A stretch of 64,000 bases of DNA from Setaria digitata (Eukaryota > Nematoda > Chromadorea > Rhabditida > Setariidae). The DNA lies in contig RCAB01000175.1 in NCBI GenBank assembly GCA_003640385.1, positions 53,558-117,557 on the forward strand, read 5' to 3'. The notes under the pieces are model-generated. The model was not told the DNA's origin. It worked only from the letters and a program-made list of their open reading frames with translations, and did not search any database. The translations under genes and the position numbers were made by a program. This document shows positions 36,699 to 48,950 of this stretch, one piece after another. How positions within the stretch are numbered: the stretch's first letter is position 1; every line of letters starts with the position of its first letter.

Positions 36699-39600
36699 AC
36701 TGGAAAAGGAAAATAAAATTTAAATTATCGTAGAGGGAACTTGAATAATTGAGATCTTAGTACTATTCAACAACCTATTGCCAATGGAATAAAATTTTCT
36801 AATTAACAAAAATTAATTGATGATGACATCTCATTAACCTTTCCATAAGCTGTCACGAAATGCACCAAACATTTTCCATCGTCCGAATCAGTTTGTAAGC
36901 CACAAATAGCAAGCATTGTACCATCGGGTGACCAACGAGCCTTACTAAGAATCATATTTGGCAGTCTGATAATTACCGGATCTAGAAAATAATTAAGTAA
37001 CTGGACACTCATAATTAATAGTTGGTTAATGAGCTCATCTGTCCAAATATAATCACAAGCTGATCATTGTTTTGCAACAACTTATTTTCCACAATTTAAT
37101 ATTTAGATACCCAAAAAGCACATGTTTTTTTTTTGAATTTTCTTCACATGTATTTCATAATAAAGTAATTAAAGATTATATATTTTTCTATTTTTTTAAA
37201 CGCAAACTAATTTGAATTACATAATTCGAAATTCAAAAAAAAAAAAAAAAAAAGGAGGAAAATCTATCATTTCTAGTGCTAACAATCTATTTTGAACTTT
37301 CAAAAATTTAATTTTTTTACACCGAACAATACTAACTCGAATCATTTTCATTCCTCATTAATTGTATAATGCCATGCTTGTATGCAACATGAAATCGTGG
37401 TCGATCATCTGGTATATAACATCGTTGCGTTATCTTAATTAGTCCAGTGATTGATAACAATACTAATTGATAAATTTTAAATGAGCCTAACGACTGATAA
37501 ACTGATACTCTCCAAATGATTTTAAAATTTCTAGAAAATAAAAAACGGAAGAGTCGAAATTTTTTCCTAGCAAAATCAAAAAAAAAAGATCATGTTTGAA
37601 TACTTTTCATTTCTGCATATAATTTAAAATTTAAAAATTCACCATTTTTTTAATGCTCACTAAACTGTATTGATTATATAATTCAAAATTCAAAAAAAAA
37701 AAAAAAAAGAAAAAAGAAAAAAAAGAGAAACATTTGCCATTTTTGGTGCTAAATAGTTGAAATTTAGAAAGTTTTCACTAATTTTATATGATTAAAAAAA
37801 AAAAAAACCCGATAATCGTTTGAATAGTCACTTGATTTTGACAGTGGAATAAACCAATCCATCGAAACAATCGTTACTCGATGTAAATCCTCTTTAATAA
37901 ATTCTTTTTAATTATTAAACATTCTAGTAATACTTCTTTTTAATTATTAAACATTCTAGTAATACTTCTTTTTAATTATTAAACATTCTAGTAATACTTC
38001 TTTTTAATTATTAAGCATTCTGGTTTACTGTAACATTTTATTCGAATTGTTCATCCAATAATTCAAAAAAAGAAAATTATTAAATTTGTAGGAGGAGAAT
38101 TATCATTTATGTGTTTTTTTTTTTTTTTAGTTTTGACAAATACGCAGTGTTTAATGTCATTATGAACTTTTTCTTTTTTTCTTTTGCTTTTTCCGCTTTT
38201 TTATTTTTTAATTTCATTTCGGCAAAACGGACAGGTACACCAATTAATTGATTCGTAATTAATAATAATTAATACTGTTTAATGCTGCTTCTAATTCAAT
38301 ATTTTCTATACAAGCCATTCGTAATTTGTGCACAAATAGACCATTCGCATCGTATGCATGAATTTCACCGTCTGCTAAACCGAAAAATACCAATGTTGAA
38401 TCACCTGACCACTGAAATTTATTAAGATTTTAATTTCTCTGAATTCTAACTCTTCGAATTTCAGTCTACTGCAATTTCAATTTTAATTTTCCTTTTTTTT
38501 TCAACTAATTATGCTAGAGTGATTTGATTATTTTCAGAGACTGATCAATACAAAGCTACTCAGAGCTTCATTTAACACTGAACCATTTAGAATTCTAATT
38601 GAACTAATAAGGCAGAAAAATAGACATATAAATGACCAATTATTATTCAGCAACTTTTCGTTTATGTGTAGAAAGTTAAGAGATAAACTTATATTGTATT
38701 TATTTATAATTTTCTCAGAATTTGTTAATTTATCAAATTTCAAGTGAGCGAAAAAAAAGAATCTCATTAGTTTAAAAACCATTTAGAAATAGAAAAAGTA
38801 AGAATCAAAAACTTTTAAGAAACAAAATCTTCACAGAATAAATGAATCTGAAATTGGGCTTTCAGATAAACTTAAAATCATTGAACTGTTGATAGCGATA
38901 ACCTTTTTGTCGATAAAAAATTCGTTCCCTCTTTCAAACTAATGTCAATTCCAAATTTTCTAATTCACTAACTTCTTTGTCTAAAAAAAAAAAAAAAAAA
39001 ATTTAAACTTTACGCAAAGAGCAACTAAATTTCCAGCAACATTCTTGTTCCACAAGCGGCTTCCATCTACTGCTCCAATGATTGCTTGTCCTAGAACAAG
39101 AATAGAAAGAATTCGAAATTTGAAAAATTTTGGAGCAACAAATGCTCAAACAATTACGGAGTCACAATTTTGTTACTAAAATCAGCGATTTATTGCTTCC
39201 ATAATAAACTGAAAACAAAATAACACTTATGATACATTTTTTTTGTCTTTTCATAAGTTATTTTCCAGAAAAAAATAAAAATAAAAGAAAATATTTAATC
39301 CCTGGTTAAATAGTTCGAATAAAATACTTAAAATTCACCTCATTTCGCTGCATTATTAATTAAATTTATTTCGAAACAGAAAAAAGTAAGCTGAACAAAG
39401 AATAACAATCATCTCAATATCATTAATTAAAACTATGAGTAAGATTTCCAGACTTCTTTTCCCAAGAAACATTTGAAAATCGTCTTCAGTTTCAGTTTTC
39501 TTTTTCTGCATGAGCGTAAATTTTCCAAAAGATATCGACTATTTCATTCTTTATGAAGAAAATGCTATTAATTAAAATTTCCTCAATTTCATTTTGGACA

Positions 39601-41422
39601 GAAAGAAGAGAATTTTTTTTTTTTTTTATCTCAGCTTTCACCATTTATCTTATCTATCCTTGCTTTTCATCATTTCTTGATTAGTTTCATCCATTCGAGA
39701 CTCTTTGCAGTGAACATCATCTATCATCCCTCTTCCAAAGCTTATCAAAATCAGTTGATTTATCTATTCCCTCCTCTTGTAATGACTCTTCATCAAAAAT
39801 ATAAAAATATATCAGTGGATAACAATAAGTCTGCAAGAAATATCTCAGATTGTCATCACTAAGAAGCAATAAAATAGTGGAAAGTGATTTTAGTTATGTT
39901 ACTAGTATATTGGATGATAATCAGTAACGGTTAATTTAAATTTTATCAATGAGAAGTAATAATGCGTATGAAGTGTTTAGATGTCATCAGTAGGAAGTGA
40001 TAAGAAGAGAGACAAGTAAGTAGTAATTTAAATTGTCAGAAGTGATAATTCAGTTTAAGGCGATAAAAACTGTATCAATGAGGGAATTGATAACTTCATA
40101 TGAAATTATTTAAAATGCACCATTGTAGAAAATAATCAAAGAATCATGACTGATATAAAAATTAATTTTATATATTAGTATTACTATTCAATTATTTTAA
40201 GTATTACTTGAACTCTCTTTTCATATCATATCATTATCACTGTTATTATCAAAGAAGCAAACCATCTTCGTACGCAATAGCAATTTTAGCGCCATTATGA
40301 CTCCATGCCATGCCAACCACAACTGATTTATTTCTATTATTGATCATTTCCTCATACCAGCTATCACCTTGTGTCAACCAAACGATTATCAGTCCATTAC
40401 TGTCAGTTGTTGTTAATTTCTGATAAAATTCATTCCATTCAGCTATGTAAACAACACCCGAATGTCCATCTAAGTTTTGATTTACTGATAAGTTGGTTGA
40501 TGCTGTTGCTGCTGATGAATTGCCATTCTCTAGAAAAAAAAGTTGCAGCTTAATTTACTACTTCATCTGTGTATTTCCTTACTTTTTTTTCTTTTTTTTT
40601 ACGTTACTGCCCCAATGTTTTCTCATTTGGAAAAAAGATAGTTTGAAAATTTCCCTTTAATTAAAAAAGCTTAATTAAAAGCTTTTCTTTTTTAACTTAA
40701 GAATGTTTCTTCAAAAAAAAAAAAACTTTATATTTCATTCTCCGTACAATATCTTTTTTAAACTTTGAAATAAATTCTACATTTTATGAACTGATTAGGA
40801 AGAATTTTTTTTAAATTTCATTATAAAATGAAAAAATATCAAGAAAATGCTAACGTGTACTCGTCGGTAGTTTCAGTATTTTCAGCAGTCCCTGATTTCC
40901 GGCAGTAGCAATATATCCCGATGTTTTCATCCATGATACGCAATGTAATCTGGTATTGTTTGGGATTGAAATCTGAAATGTAGGAATTGAAAATACGAAA
41001 TTTGGCATTAAAATAGGAATTAAGACATGAAAAATATGAGCATGCATAACAATTAATTATACTAATATACCTATATGACGATTAATATATATAAATAAAT
41101 TGTCATAGATATAGATAAACGATTAATTATACTAAAATATCGCAGTATATTTCTTAAAATACTAATTATGAAGCTACTTCTCGTTATAAGACTAATTAAC
41201 ATAGTGCACTATTTAAGTCTTCTCAATGTCTAAGCATGAAAATTTAATGAAGTGATCATACTACGAAAAAAAAAAAAAGAGAAAGAAGAATTGTATGAAA
41301 AATATGCTGCATATTAATTTGTTTAAAATTTTGTCTTTTTTATTATTATCTGGTGGATTTAATTAAAATGGATAATTTAAAAAAAAAAAAAATCAAACCT
41401 TTTTGCTTAGATAAACAAACAT
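29031..41422 (-). CDS. ifta-1: IFT121/WDR35, intraflagellar transport complex A subunit
   Basis: IFT-A subunit acting in retrograde ciliary transport. Exons in order: 41399-41422, 40861-40972, 40263-40529, 39014-39090, 38276-38411, 37337-37462, 36839-36981, 36297-36422, 35660-35845, 35186-35400, 34786-34846, 34396-34440, 33932-34153, 33241-33438, 32780-32986, 32479-32711, 32260-32392, 32049-32111, 31413-31545, 31099-31181, 30678-30815, 30337-30472, 29940-30026, 29337-29466, 29031-29265. They join without a phase conflict to 1171 residues, close to human WDR35. Seen: MFVYLSKK start; beta-propeller half with [13 protein letters not shown] and [28 protein letters not shown]-like half with [16 protein letters not shown] and [12 protein letters not shown]-terminal zinc-binding CPGC, CQIC, CPSC, CPTC and CPLC pairs, including [14 protein letters not shown]122 is excluded by these matches. 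Intron 8 has a GC donor. An assembly duplication adds a false second copy of exon 23. An X-box lies upstream. Confidence 0.95.
29645..30097. repeat. 226-bp duplication flanking a single N, duplicating an IFT121 exon
   Basis: Positions 29645-29870 recur at 29872-30097 with apparently no differences, either side of the N at 29871. Each copy contains the same 87-bp IFT121 exon (29713-29799 and 29940-30026). Only one copy fits the phase: exon 24 joins correctly after one copy, and two copies in series would break the frame only if both were used with their phase-1 ends (phase 1 in, phase 1 out), so both could technically be read. The homologous protein has this segment once, so one copy is taken as artefact. 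Confidence 0.85.
36029..36222. repeat. 92-bp duplication around a single N inside IFT121 intron 8
   Basis: Positions 36029-36120 recur with a few substitutions at 36131-36222, separated by the N at 36121 and nine bases. This matches the pattern of unmerged contig ends seen elsewhere in the window. Confidence 0.75.
37901..38028. repeat. 32-bp tandem repeat, about four copies
   Basis: Units of 32 bp built around TTTTTAATTATTAAACATTC and CTAGTAATAC are repeated about four times in IFT121 intron 5. The last copy is diverged. Confidence 0.9.
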
Positions 41423-41450
41423 AATGAATTTTTTCACATCGAATAATCAG

Positions 41451-41460
41451 CTAAAATTAA
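41451..41460 (-). promoter_or_regulatory. candidate spliced-leader acceptor of IFT121
   Basis: On the minus strand TTAATTTTAG ends 28 bp upstream of the MFVYLSKK start codon (41422) and lies between it and the X-box. It would suit spliced-leader trans-splicing. No experimental evidence is available from sequence alone. Confidence 0.4.
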
Positions 41461-41499
41461 AATTGAAATTATCGATTCAATTCACTGAATGCTTAACAC

Positions 41500-41513
41500 G
41501 TTGCCATGGTTAT
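41500..41513 (-). promoter_or_regulatory. X-box (RFX/DAF-19 binding site) of the IFT121 gene
   Basis: Minus strand reads ATAACCATGGCAAC. Every position fits the nematode X-box consensus RTHNYYWTRRNRAC. It lies 78 bp upstream of the IFT121 ATG, within the 60-200 bp window usual for C. elegans ciliary genes. X-boxes drive IFT genes in ciliated sensory neurons through DAF-19. The location next to a gene identified independently by protein sequence makes chance unlikely. Confidence 0.85.
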
Positions 41514-44205
41514 TATGCATTATTATTTCGCGCAATTGCAAATATCTCTGTATATTTCTGCGCGTAAATTACCGACTTAATGACTGGCAATCGAGAAAAA
41601 AATTTGGCTTAATATTTGAAAATCATGGAAAAAACGGAGAATGAAATAAAAAACAAAAAATTCTGCCTTAATTACGGAAGCAATTAGTATTGCAGTAAGC
41701 ACTTTAGAAGAAAAATTCCATTTTCATTCTAAGTTTTTTTTTTTAAATTTTTTTGGTAACTTGGAAATTTAGTCAGGTTTAAATCATCGAACTTTTCCCA
41801 CTGAAACTCTGCTGATAATAAAAAGCCATTTTTTTTTTTTTTTTTAGTAAACATTTTATTAATTTGGTGCATGCGTTATTTTATATAAATTTTAATATAA
41901 GAAAAAAGATTGAAAAATTGAAATAAAAATATCAGATGTTTGGGTAAATTTAATTGATATCCTACTACTTTCAATTTATTAATTTGCTTCTTTTTTTTTG
42001 CGACAAAAAGGATGTTCCAACTAATGGAAAAACTTTTTTTGTTGTTGTCTCAAGCAAATAGGAAGAAAAAACATTTCATGAATTTCAAAAATTTATTCTT
42101 TGAGATGGAATATAAATTTTCTTTCGCTTCTGAACAAAGAATTCATTGAAAAAAGTAACAAAAAAATGCAAATCAAAATAAAGAACTTTTCAAAATGAAT
42201 TAGCGAAAAAAGAAAGTGAAACACATTTTCAATTGTATCAGGCGAAATTGAGGTAAGGTTAAATTTCAATTTTTTTCCAATTTTAATTCTTTCCTTTTTT
42301 ATTTTCTCAAATTTTTCCTTTATGTTTAATACGAAGTTTTGTTACGATCAAGCATATCATTTTTATATCTGACCTATTGATATGATCATTGAAGATTGAT
42401 ATCCGATCGATTTGGTAACAAAGTTCATTTCAGTCAACTGATAACGTAATTATTATTCCAAATTCAGTTATTTTGCTGATTAGCCGGTTGAATGTAACAT
42501 AGGTATGTATATGAAGTACCTTTCTGTCTGTATGTGCGTTCAAAGTTTGGATGAAATTTGCATATTAATTAATTATTGCCGAATTTAATTTTTATCAATG
42601 AATTTCATTTCTTTGCTCATATAAGCACACAAATTGCGTTTGCAAATTTATGTTTCATTTGTTTTCTACATCGTAAAACGTGCAATTTACAGTTCGAGAT
42701 AAATATTTATGAATTGAAATTTAATTCGATTGCCTTAAATTTTGGAGAAAAAAAAAATCGTGAAGAAGGAAGAGGCCAAGAAGGTAAAAGAATGGTAGGA
42801 TTAAAAATAAGTCTTAGTGAAAAAAAGAAAAATGAGAAAATGAATCAATTCTATTTGCATAATTTAATTTATATAAATAATCGTTCATTCTGTCTTTTCA
42901 CTTAAATTTTGCAATTTCCTTTTTGAAAACTAAAAATTTAAATGTCAAACAATGTATCACATATTGCTACTTCTGTTGATAATTTCTTCGACTTTTCAAA
43001 AAAGCAAACTTTACTTTTGCTATATTATCAATGCTGTCAAACATAGTTTGTAATGCTTCAGAATAATTTAAGAAATTAATAAAATTATCAATATTTTAAT
43101 GAATAAGTAATATCAGTTGGAAAAATTATTGTAATATATATATATTATTACAATGAATTGTTATCAACTTAAAGTGTTAACTTACTGAATCTTATTCGTC
43201 AATTTATTCCAATATCAGATAAACTATCAGCAATAATGACAATAATAATAGCAATCATAATTAATAATAGAATAAGCAACTTCTATCAAAGTGTAGCAAT
43301 CATGAACATAGCAACAGAAATAATAACAATAAGGTTAATTAAAAAAGCAATATGTAAGAGAACTGATAAGGATAAAAAAAATAATGATGAAAATCAGATG
43401 AAAATTAGATATGAGATTTCTGAATTTGAGACAAAATCTTTTAGTTTCATTTTTCCAAATAATTTCAATAAGTTTATTCAACATAATAGAGAAAGAGAAA
43501 AAGAGAAAAGTTAAAAGACAATTACAGAGTACGTCATTAAATTTTTTCGCGCAAAATCAAATTTTTACAGAGGATTAATTAAATTTCAACTTTTTTCGTA
43601 TTCTTTTTTTTTTTTCCAAAATTCTGCAACATGGCTAATTAATCAGCAACTCATTAGTGCTTATTGATGTCATTTACTAAACAAAAACAAAAAACTTCGG
43701 GTTACTATTTTATTTATTTATTTATTTATTTATTTATATATTTTTTGAGAAACTAGATTCTTCTACAATCTGTAAAACTTTTATCAACTATTGGGTGATA
43801 ATATCTTTCCATTTCTTTTTTTTTTAATTATCACTAAGTGAATATGATAACGCCCCTTCTTAATGCTTGAAATGTTTTCATTTATATTCGGTGATAAAGA
43901 TGGGTGTTAGCATTTCATATATTTAAAAAGGAGCATTTTATTTTCATAAATTTAAATTCTCAATATTTTTACTTCTAATTATTAGCTTCTGTTGCATTAC
44001 ATCGATTAATTCTTCTTCTTTTAATCTTCACTTGTTCATAAAATTAAAACAGGAAAACGCTATTCTGAACTGACAATAATTTTAATCTATAGAATAATTT
44101 TGAAAATTCGATTTTTAATGAACAAAATTTTGATTAAATGGCGCAAACAGGAAGGAATTTGAGAAAATGTAAATGCGTAAATGCTCAAATAATAATTTTT
44201 TTCAG
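41514..44205. other. divergent intergenic region between IFT121 and the 44-kb gene
   Basis: This 2.7 kb separates two divergently transcribed genes and should hold the plus-strand gene's promoter. TTATC/GATAA motifs occur repeatedly (for example near 42423, 43217, 43795, 43828 and 43844). Open frames at 42576-42905 and 43236-43514 (plus) show no exon borders and are rejected as genes. Confidence 0.5.
43709..43737. repeat. (TTTA)n microsatellite
   Basis: About seven TTTA units in the divergent intergenic region. Confidence 0.9.
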
Positions 44206-44270
44206 TAGCAGTGCGAAACAAAATTAAAAAAGACGGTAGAATCAAAGAGTTGAGAAAGAATTAATTGTTT

Positions 44271-45484
44271 ATGATGAACAAATCTTCAATTTCGATCGTA
44301 TCATCTTCCGCGCCGGCAACAATCCAAGCCGCATCACTTTCCGCTAATACGCATTCCTTATCAACAACATTTGAGGAAGATATTGCAAAAGTATGCTACA
44401 TCTTATCTGTTCCATTAAATTAGGTAAGCCAACCGATAAGTGACTGATATTAAATTCAATCGATCAATGGAACATTTCTCACTTCCATCTATTTGAGCGA
44501 ATCAAATTGGTAAATAAATCAATTGACAATCTTTTTTATCAAATTGACAATTTGGTTAAATGAAATTCGTGAACGATCTTGAAATCAATTGATAATTCTT
44601 TTATTCAGCCATTTGATGGAACTAAATTAGCAATAATTTTCTGTCGGTTTTCCTTTTTTGTCTGTTTATTTTTCCTTGCGAAATATGCAATTAACAATTA
44701 TTATTACATAATTAATATAAAGCTAGATCCAGAAAACTTTTCCATTACTACTTATATATGTATTTCGGTCATTTTTTTTTTCAATTTTCCTTTTTTTCTG
44801 GTGAAATATTTGACAATAATTAATGACAAAACAATTAAATCTTAAATGAAACTGCAACAGAAGCAAACGGTTTCGGCTGGCGATAAAGAAACGGATGCAA
44901 ATCCTGAAATGATCGAATCAGCGGTTAATTTGGCAGCAAATAATGAACGATTAAATCAGCCGTTACTCAATGCAGGAATTGTCCGCACATTATCATCTGG
45001 AATGCGCCATCAAAAGGCATTCCGTAGCGCGCATGCAAGCTTCCGGCTGAGAATGCTTCAGGAACAGCACATGCAACCGGTACCGTTCCAAATCACCACA
45101 GTTGTTTTCATTTATAACGGAAAGAAACGCACAATTCCGGGCCGGAAATAATTTGAATAAATTCAAAAAATATCAAAAATTTCAAATCACTTCTATTTAC
45201 AATCAAAATAAACAGATAAATCGAGGCCAGAAAAGGCTCTAGCAATAAGTCAGGAAAAAAATTGATCAAAAAAGCCAAATAACACCAAAGATTATAAGGT
45301 GATAAATTTATTTTTTATTTTTTGAAATTTGAAAGTTTTTTTTTTTTGTTTTTTTTTTTGCAGATTTTTATTACAAAAAGACGCACAACACGCCAACAAA
45401 AATTAAGCAGTTTGAGAGATAGCAATTTTAACAAATCCAAATTTGGAATATCTGCCATGCAGAGTGACAGTAAATTATTTAACG
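44271..45484 (+). CDS. 5' exons of an unrecognised gene (long isoform)
   Basis: Three exons fit in phase: 44271-44390 (Ser/Thr/Ala-rich, starting MMNKSSISIVSSSAPA, donor AAA|GTATGC), 44861 to 45079 or 45100 (donor uncertain: GTACCG or GTTGTT, both phase 0), and 45364-45484 (acceptor TTTGCAG, donor AACG|GTAAGT, phase 1). TTTTTTCAG ending at 44205 could accept a spliced leader 65 bp before the ATG. The product is polar and basic, with SSGMRHQKAFRSAHASFRLR and ITKRRTTRQQKLSSLRD. It looks like a disordered cytosolic N-terminus, and no domain is recognised. Exon 2 could also start its own isoform at ATG 44846; its acceptor (ACTGCAACAG) is weak. Downstream exons are sparse and the gene probably continues beyond the window. 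Confidence 0.5.
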
Positions 45485-47470
45485 GTAAGTTTCATTAGAA
45501 CAATTTACTGATAAGTGGAAATATAATATCATTTCATGTATTTAGTGATAACAGCTTCATGATACAAAATTTCTATCTTCTATTTATTGATATTATATGC
45601 ACGTTATGGTGATAACATACGTTATGGTGATACAAACACGATAATATGACAGAAGCGCCAATGCGCGTCTAGAACATAAAACTATGACGTATGCGTGCAG
45701 AATAAGCGCTTAACATTTACTGACTTCATTTTATTCATAAATTTAAGAAATTACCAATATGCAAGAAAGTAAAAATAGAGCCAAGCTAAAAGGGAAATAT
45801 AAATGATGATTTCCTTCGTTTATCAGTTATCACCGAGGATGTTAAGACACAAGCTATCAACTATTCTGATGCAAATTATCAAACTCGTAATAATTTAATG
45901 GTTATAAAAAAAAAGCAGAAAAATTCACTGTTCAAGAAGACAAAGTTATAATTTAACAAATGATTTGAATTTCAGTCGATTTTTTCTTTTTGTTATTTCA
46001 GAATTAAAAAATCACTCACTGTTTTTGTAATTTAACAGTTTATTTGTTTTAATCACTTACCGCAAATATAAATTATTTTATCTCTATTCCAATACAAATA
46101 AGTATATGTAAATTTACAACTTAAATGATCATCAATTCATTACCTGAAAGCGAAAATTCTTTTTTTTTTTTCTTCTAGATATAGCATAATAGATTAAATG
46201 ATCGAATTTTTTTTTTTTTTTTTCGATCCCAATTACCATTAAGCAATTTCATTTATTCAATTTTTCATTTCATTTCTCATGCCACATTTTTTTTCTGCTC
46301 ACATTTTCTCATTTTCAAACGTACTCATTATGAAAAACTTCTTAATTGACTTTCTTCTTCTTGACGACAACATTTCGGAATTCATAAACTGCCATTTGTT
46401 ACAGTATTCGTTTCATTGCTAATCATACAAAATCATTTTTATTGCAATCAGTCACTTCTAGCACAGTATCCAATTGATTGCTTACTTCGAGAAGTTGCAT
46501 TTGGCCATCTAACTGTTAATGAATTTTATCAGATTATAAATGTTAAAGGCAATTGATGTATGAATGCCTCGAAGTACCGTAGTCATAGTGAAGAAAACTA
46601 CGCCTACTTAATGAGCAATTATCAGAATTATCAGCGCAGAGGATATTCGACTGGAAATGCTTAAACATGATTTGAAAATGATAATAAAAATTGTTGTCTA
46701 ATTAAGTGATAAAGCTTTACACCTAGGAAATATGAACTCTGTTGCAAGTAAGAAGTAAGACACTGTTTATTAAAATAAATTCATTTGAAATAAACGAAAA
46801 AAAAAATAAATTTGTGGAATAAAAATGCACAAATTTTATTTATACTCAAAGAATTAATTATGGTAAAAACGAAAAAGAAAGAAATCTTATCACAAAAATT
46901 AGGTGAAAAATATAAAACTTTCTAGCAAATAATTTTATCAAAAAATTTAATATTTTTTCTTTTTTTAATATTAAATTCTAGTCCGTCGCTTTATGAAAAT
47001 AAAAAAAGAAAATGTTATTTTAAGCTAATGGCGTTGCTTAAAAAACAAAAAAATTCAAGATCTAAAAAATAAAGGAATTATGGCAAATGAGTTTTCATTT
47101 TTTTTTTTTCTTCTTTTATAACTTCTTAATTGCTTCTAATTTCATTTTCATCTAACTCATTTCAGATTCCAAAAAAAAAGAAATTGATTTTTTTTTCGTT
47201 CTTGTTAAAAAGTATGAAGAAGTTTTAGGCATATTAAAGATCTTTTTTTATTTATTTACGAAATATTTTGCTGCAAACAAACTTATGTTGTCGTATTTCA
47301 CATTGCATATGATCAATCAAAATCAAGACAAAACTACGATTAACGATGTATGAATGAGTGGCCGATAAGTACCACTGCAATCGTTATTCTCGTTTGCAAT
47401 AATTAGGCCACTGTGCAATTTAATTTTTAATTTTCGATTTCTCACTCAATTCAATTCATGCTTACAAATA

Positions 47471-47503
47471 TCACACACACACTCTCTCTCTCTCTCTCTC
47501 TCT
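47471..47503. repeat. compound (CA)n(CT)n microsatellite
   Basis: About five CA units followed by about eleven CT units, intronic. Confidence 0.9.
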
Positions 47504-48629
47504 TTGCAACTGGCAAAAAATTAAAATGGGCCAAAAGAAACAATTAGCACAATTCTCTTCTTTTTATAATTTTTAACTCTCGACTTAATCTATTTTGGAA
47601 AGTAATTCGACTGTCTATTTGCTTATCTGTTTCCTGCTTAATTTTTAGCATCTAAATGGAAGAACTGAATGTATTTTCTTCCTAAAGAAATTTTCTCTTT
47701 GTTTTTTGGTCGCTAATTCAACTTTGTTTGGACTAATTAATTCAACTTTTCAAATAGTTCATTTTTAGACTCAATTCAACAAAAAAAGAAAAACGCGATT
47801 TTTCTTGGTATTTAAATTAGTAAATCTGAAGATTTTCTTGCACACTAATTCAATTTGTCTTATTAATATTGAAGTTCAGGTGTGTGCATTCCAATCAAGG
47901 TTTTTTTTTTAACCTTAATTCAAGTTTTTTTCCATTAATTTTTCGAATTATTTGGTCGTTTTTGAAAGAATTGTTAACTTATTAATCTACTTTATTTGAT
48001 TGATTTTTAGCATCTTGAAATATTCCATTACTTTTCAAATCGCTTCTCGTTAGCTCAGTTTTATTCAATTGATTACTGATACCTAAACAATTACTAAATT
48101 AATTTCAGTACCAACTTAATTTCACTCAAACAAGAGCTATTTGCTCATTAATTTCTCCTGTTTAATCAATTTGAGTTTCTAAAAAAGAAATCTGATTGCC
48201 TTCTTTTCCTTTTTCTTTTTACCAAAAAATATTTGGTTTATTAATTTCGGGTTTTCTTTTTTTTTTTAAATTAATTTTGAGTTATCATTCAAAAATCTGG
48301 AATCTGTGGTATTTTAAATTCAATTCATGATGTAAAAAATTTTAAGAAATGAATGGAAATTGTTTACTAAAGAGATGCTTAAAAAGTGAGCAGTAAATAA
48401 TCAAGAAAATAAATGAAAGGTATATGGAAAATGGAAAGGAAATGAAGACCTAGGGAATAAAATTTTTGGAGGAAATGTTCTAACCAAAGATTAGTGGTAA
48501 TAAACATTTTCAAGATTAATTTGAATTGGAAATGGTAAGATAGAAATGTCACATTTTAGACATCATTTTTACGATAAATTCAAAACCATTTTTCATTTAG
48601 CAGCTTTTTTTTTCCACTCTACCCCTTTC

Positions 48630-48950
48630 AAGTTTAAGTTATCTAATTCCTATATTCTGCTATCTTCAGATTATTCAATTCCTTTTGCTTTTCAGATTGT
48701 TCAATTTCTATTCGCTTTTTAATTCAGTCTTCTCATTCGCTATTTTATGTCAATCTCCGACTATTTGATTCCTGGACCTCTCCCATTCCAGGTTATTAAA
48801 TTCCGGTTTTTTTTTTTTTGTCTACCTAGGGCTATTTAATTCTTGTTTCCTCCTCACTGCACACTATTTATCCTCCTTGCGTTGTCTATCTAAAGCTGTG
48901 TCATTCCTATTTCATGCTAATTTCAGATTATTTATTTCTCATTTTTCATT
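48630..48950. repeat. degenerate minisatellite, consensus near AGATTATTCAATTCCT
   Basis: Variants of AG-TTATTNAATTCCT recur at irregular spacings of about 25-50 bp (for example at 48668, 48693, 48763, 48799, 48829 and 48926) in a T-rich background. Copies are strongly diverged, so this is a decayed repeat at best. Confidence 0.4.

Noticed and set aside
29031..41422. IFT122 (DAF-10) as the identity of the minus-strand WD/TPR gene
   Set aside because: The MFVYLSKK start, [28 protein letters not shown] and [11 protein letters not shown] segments and the total length match WDR35/IFT121.
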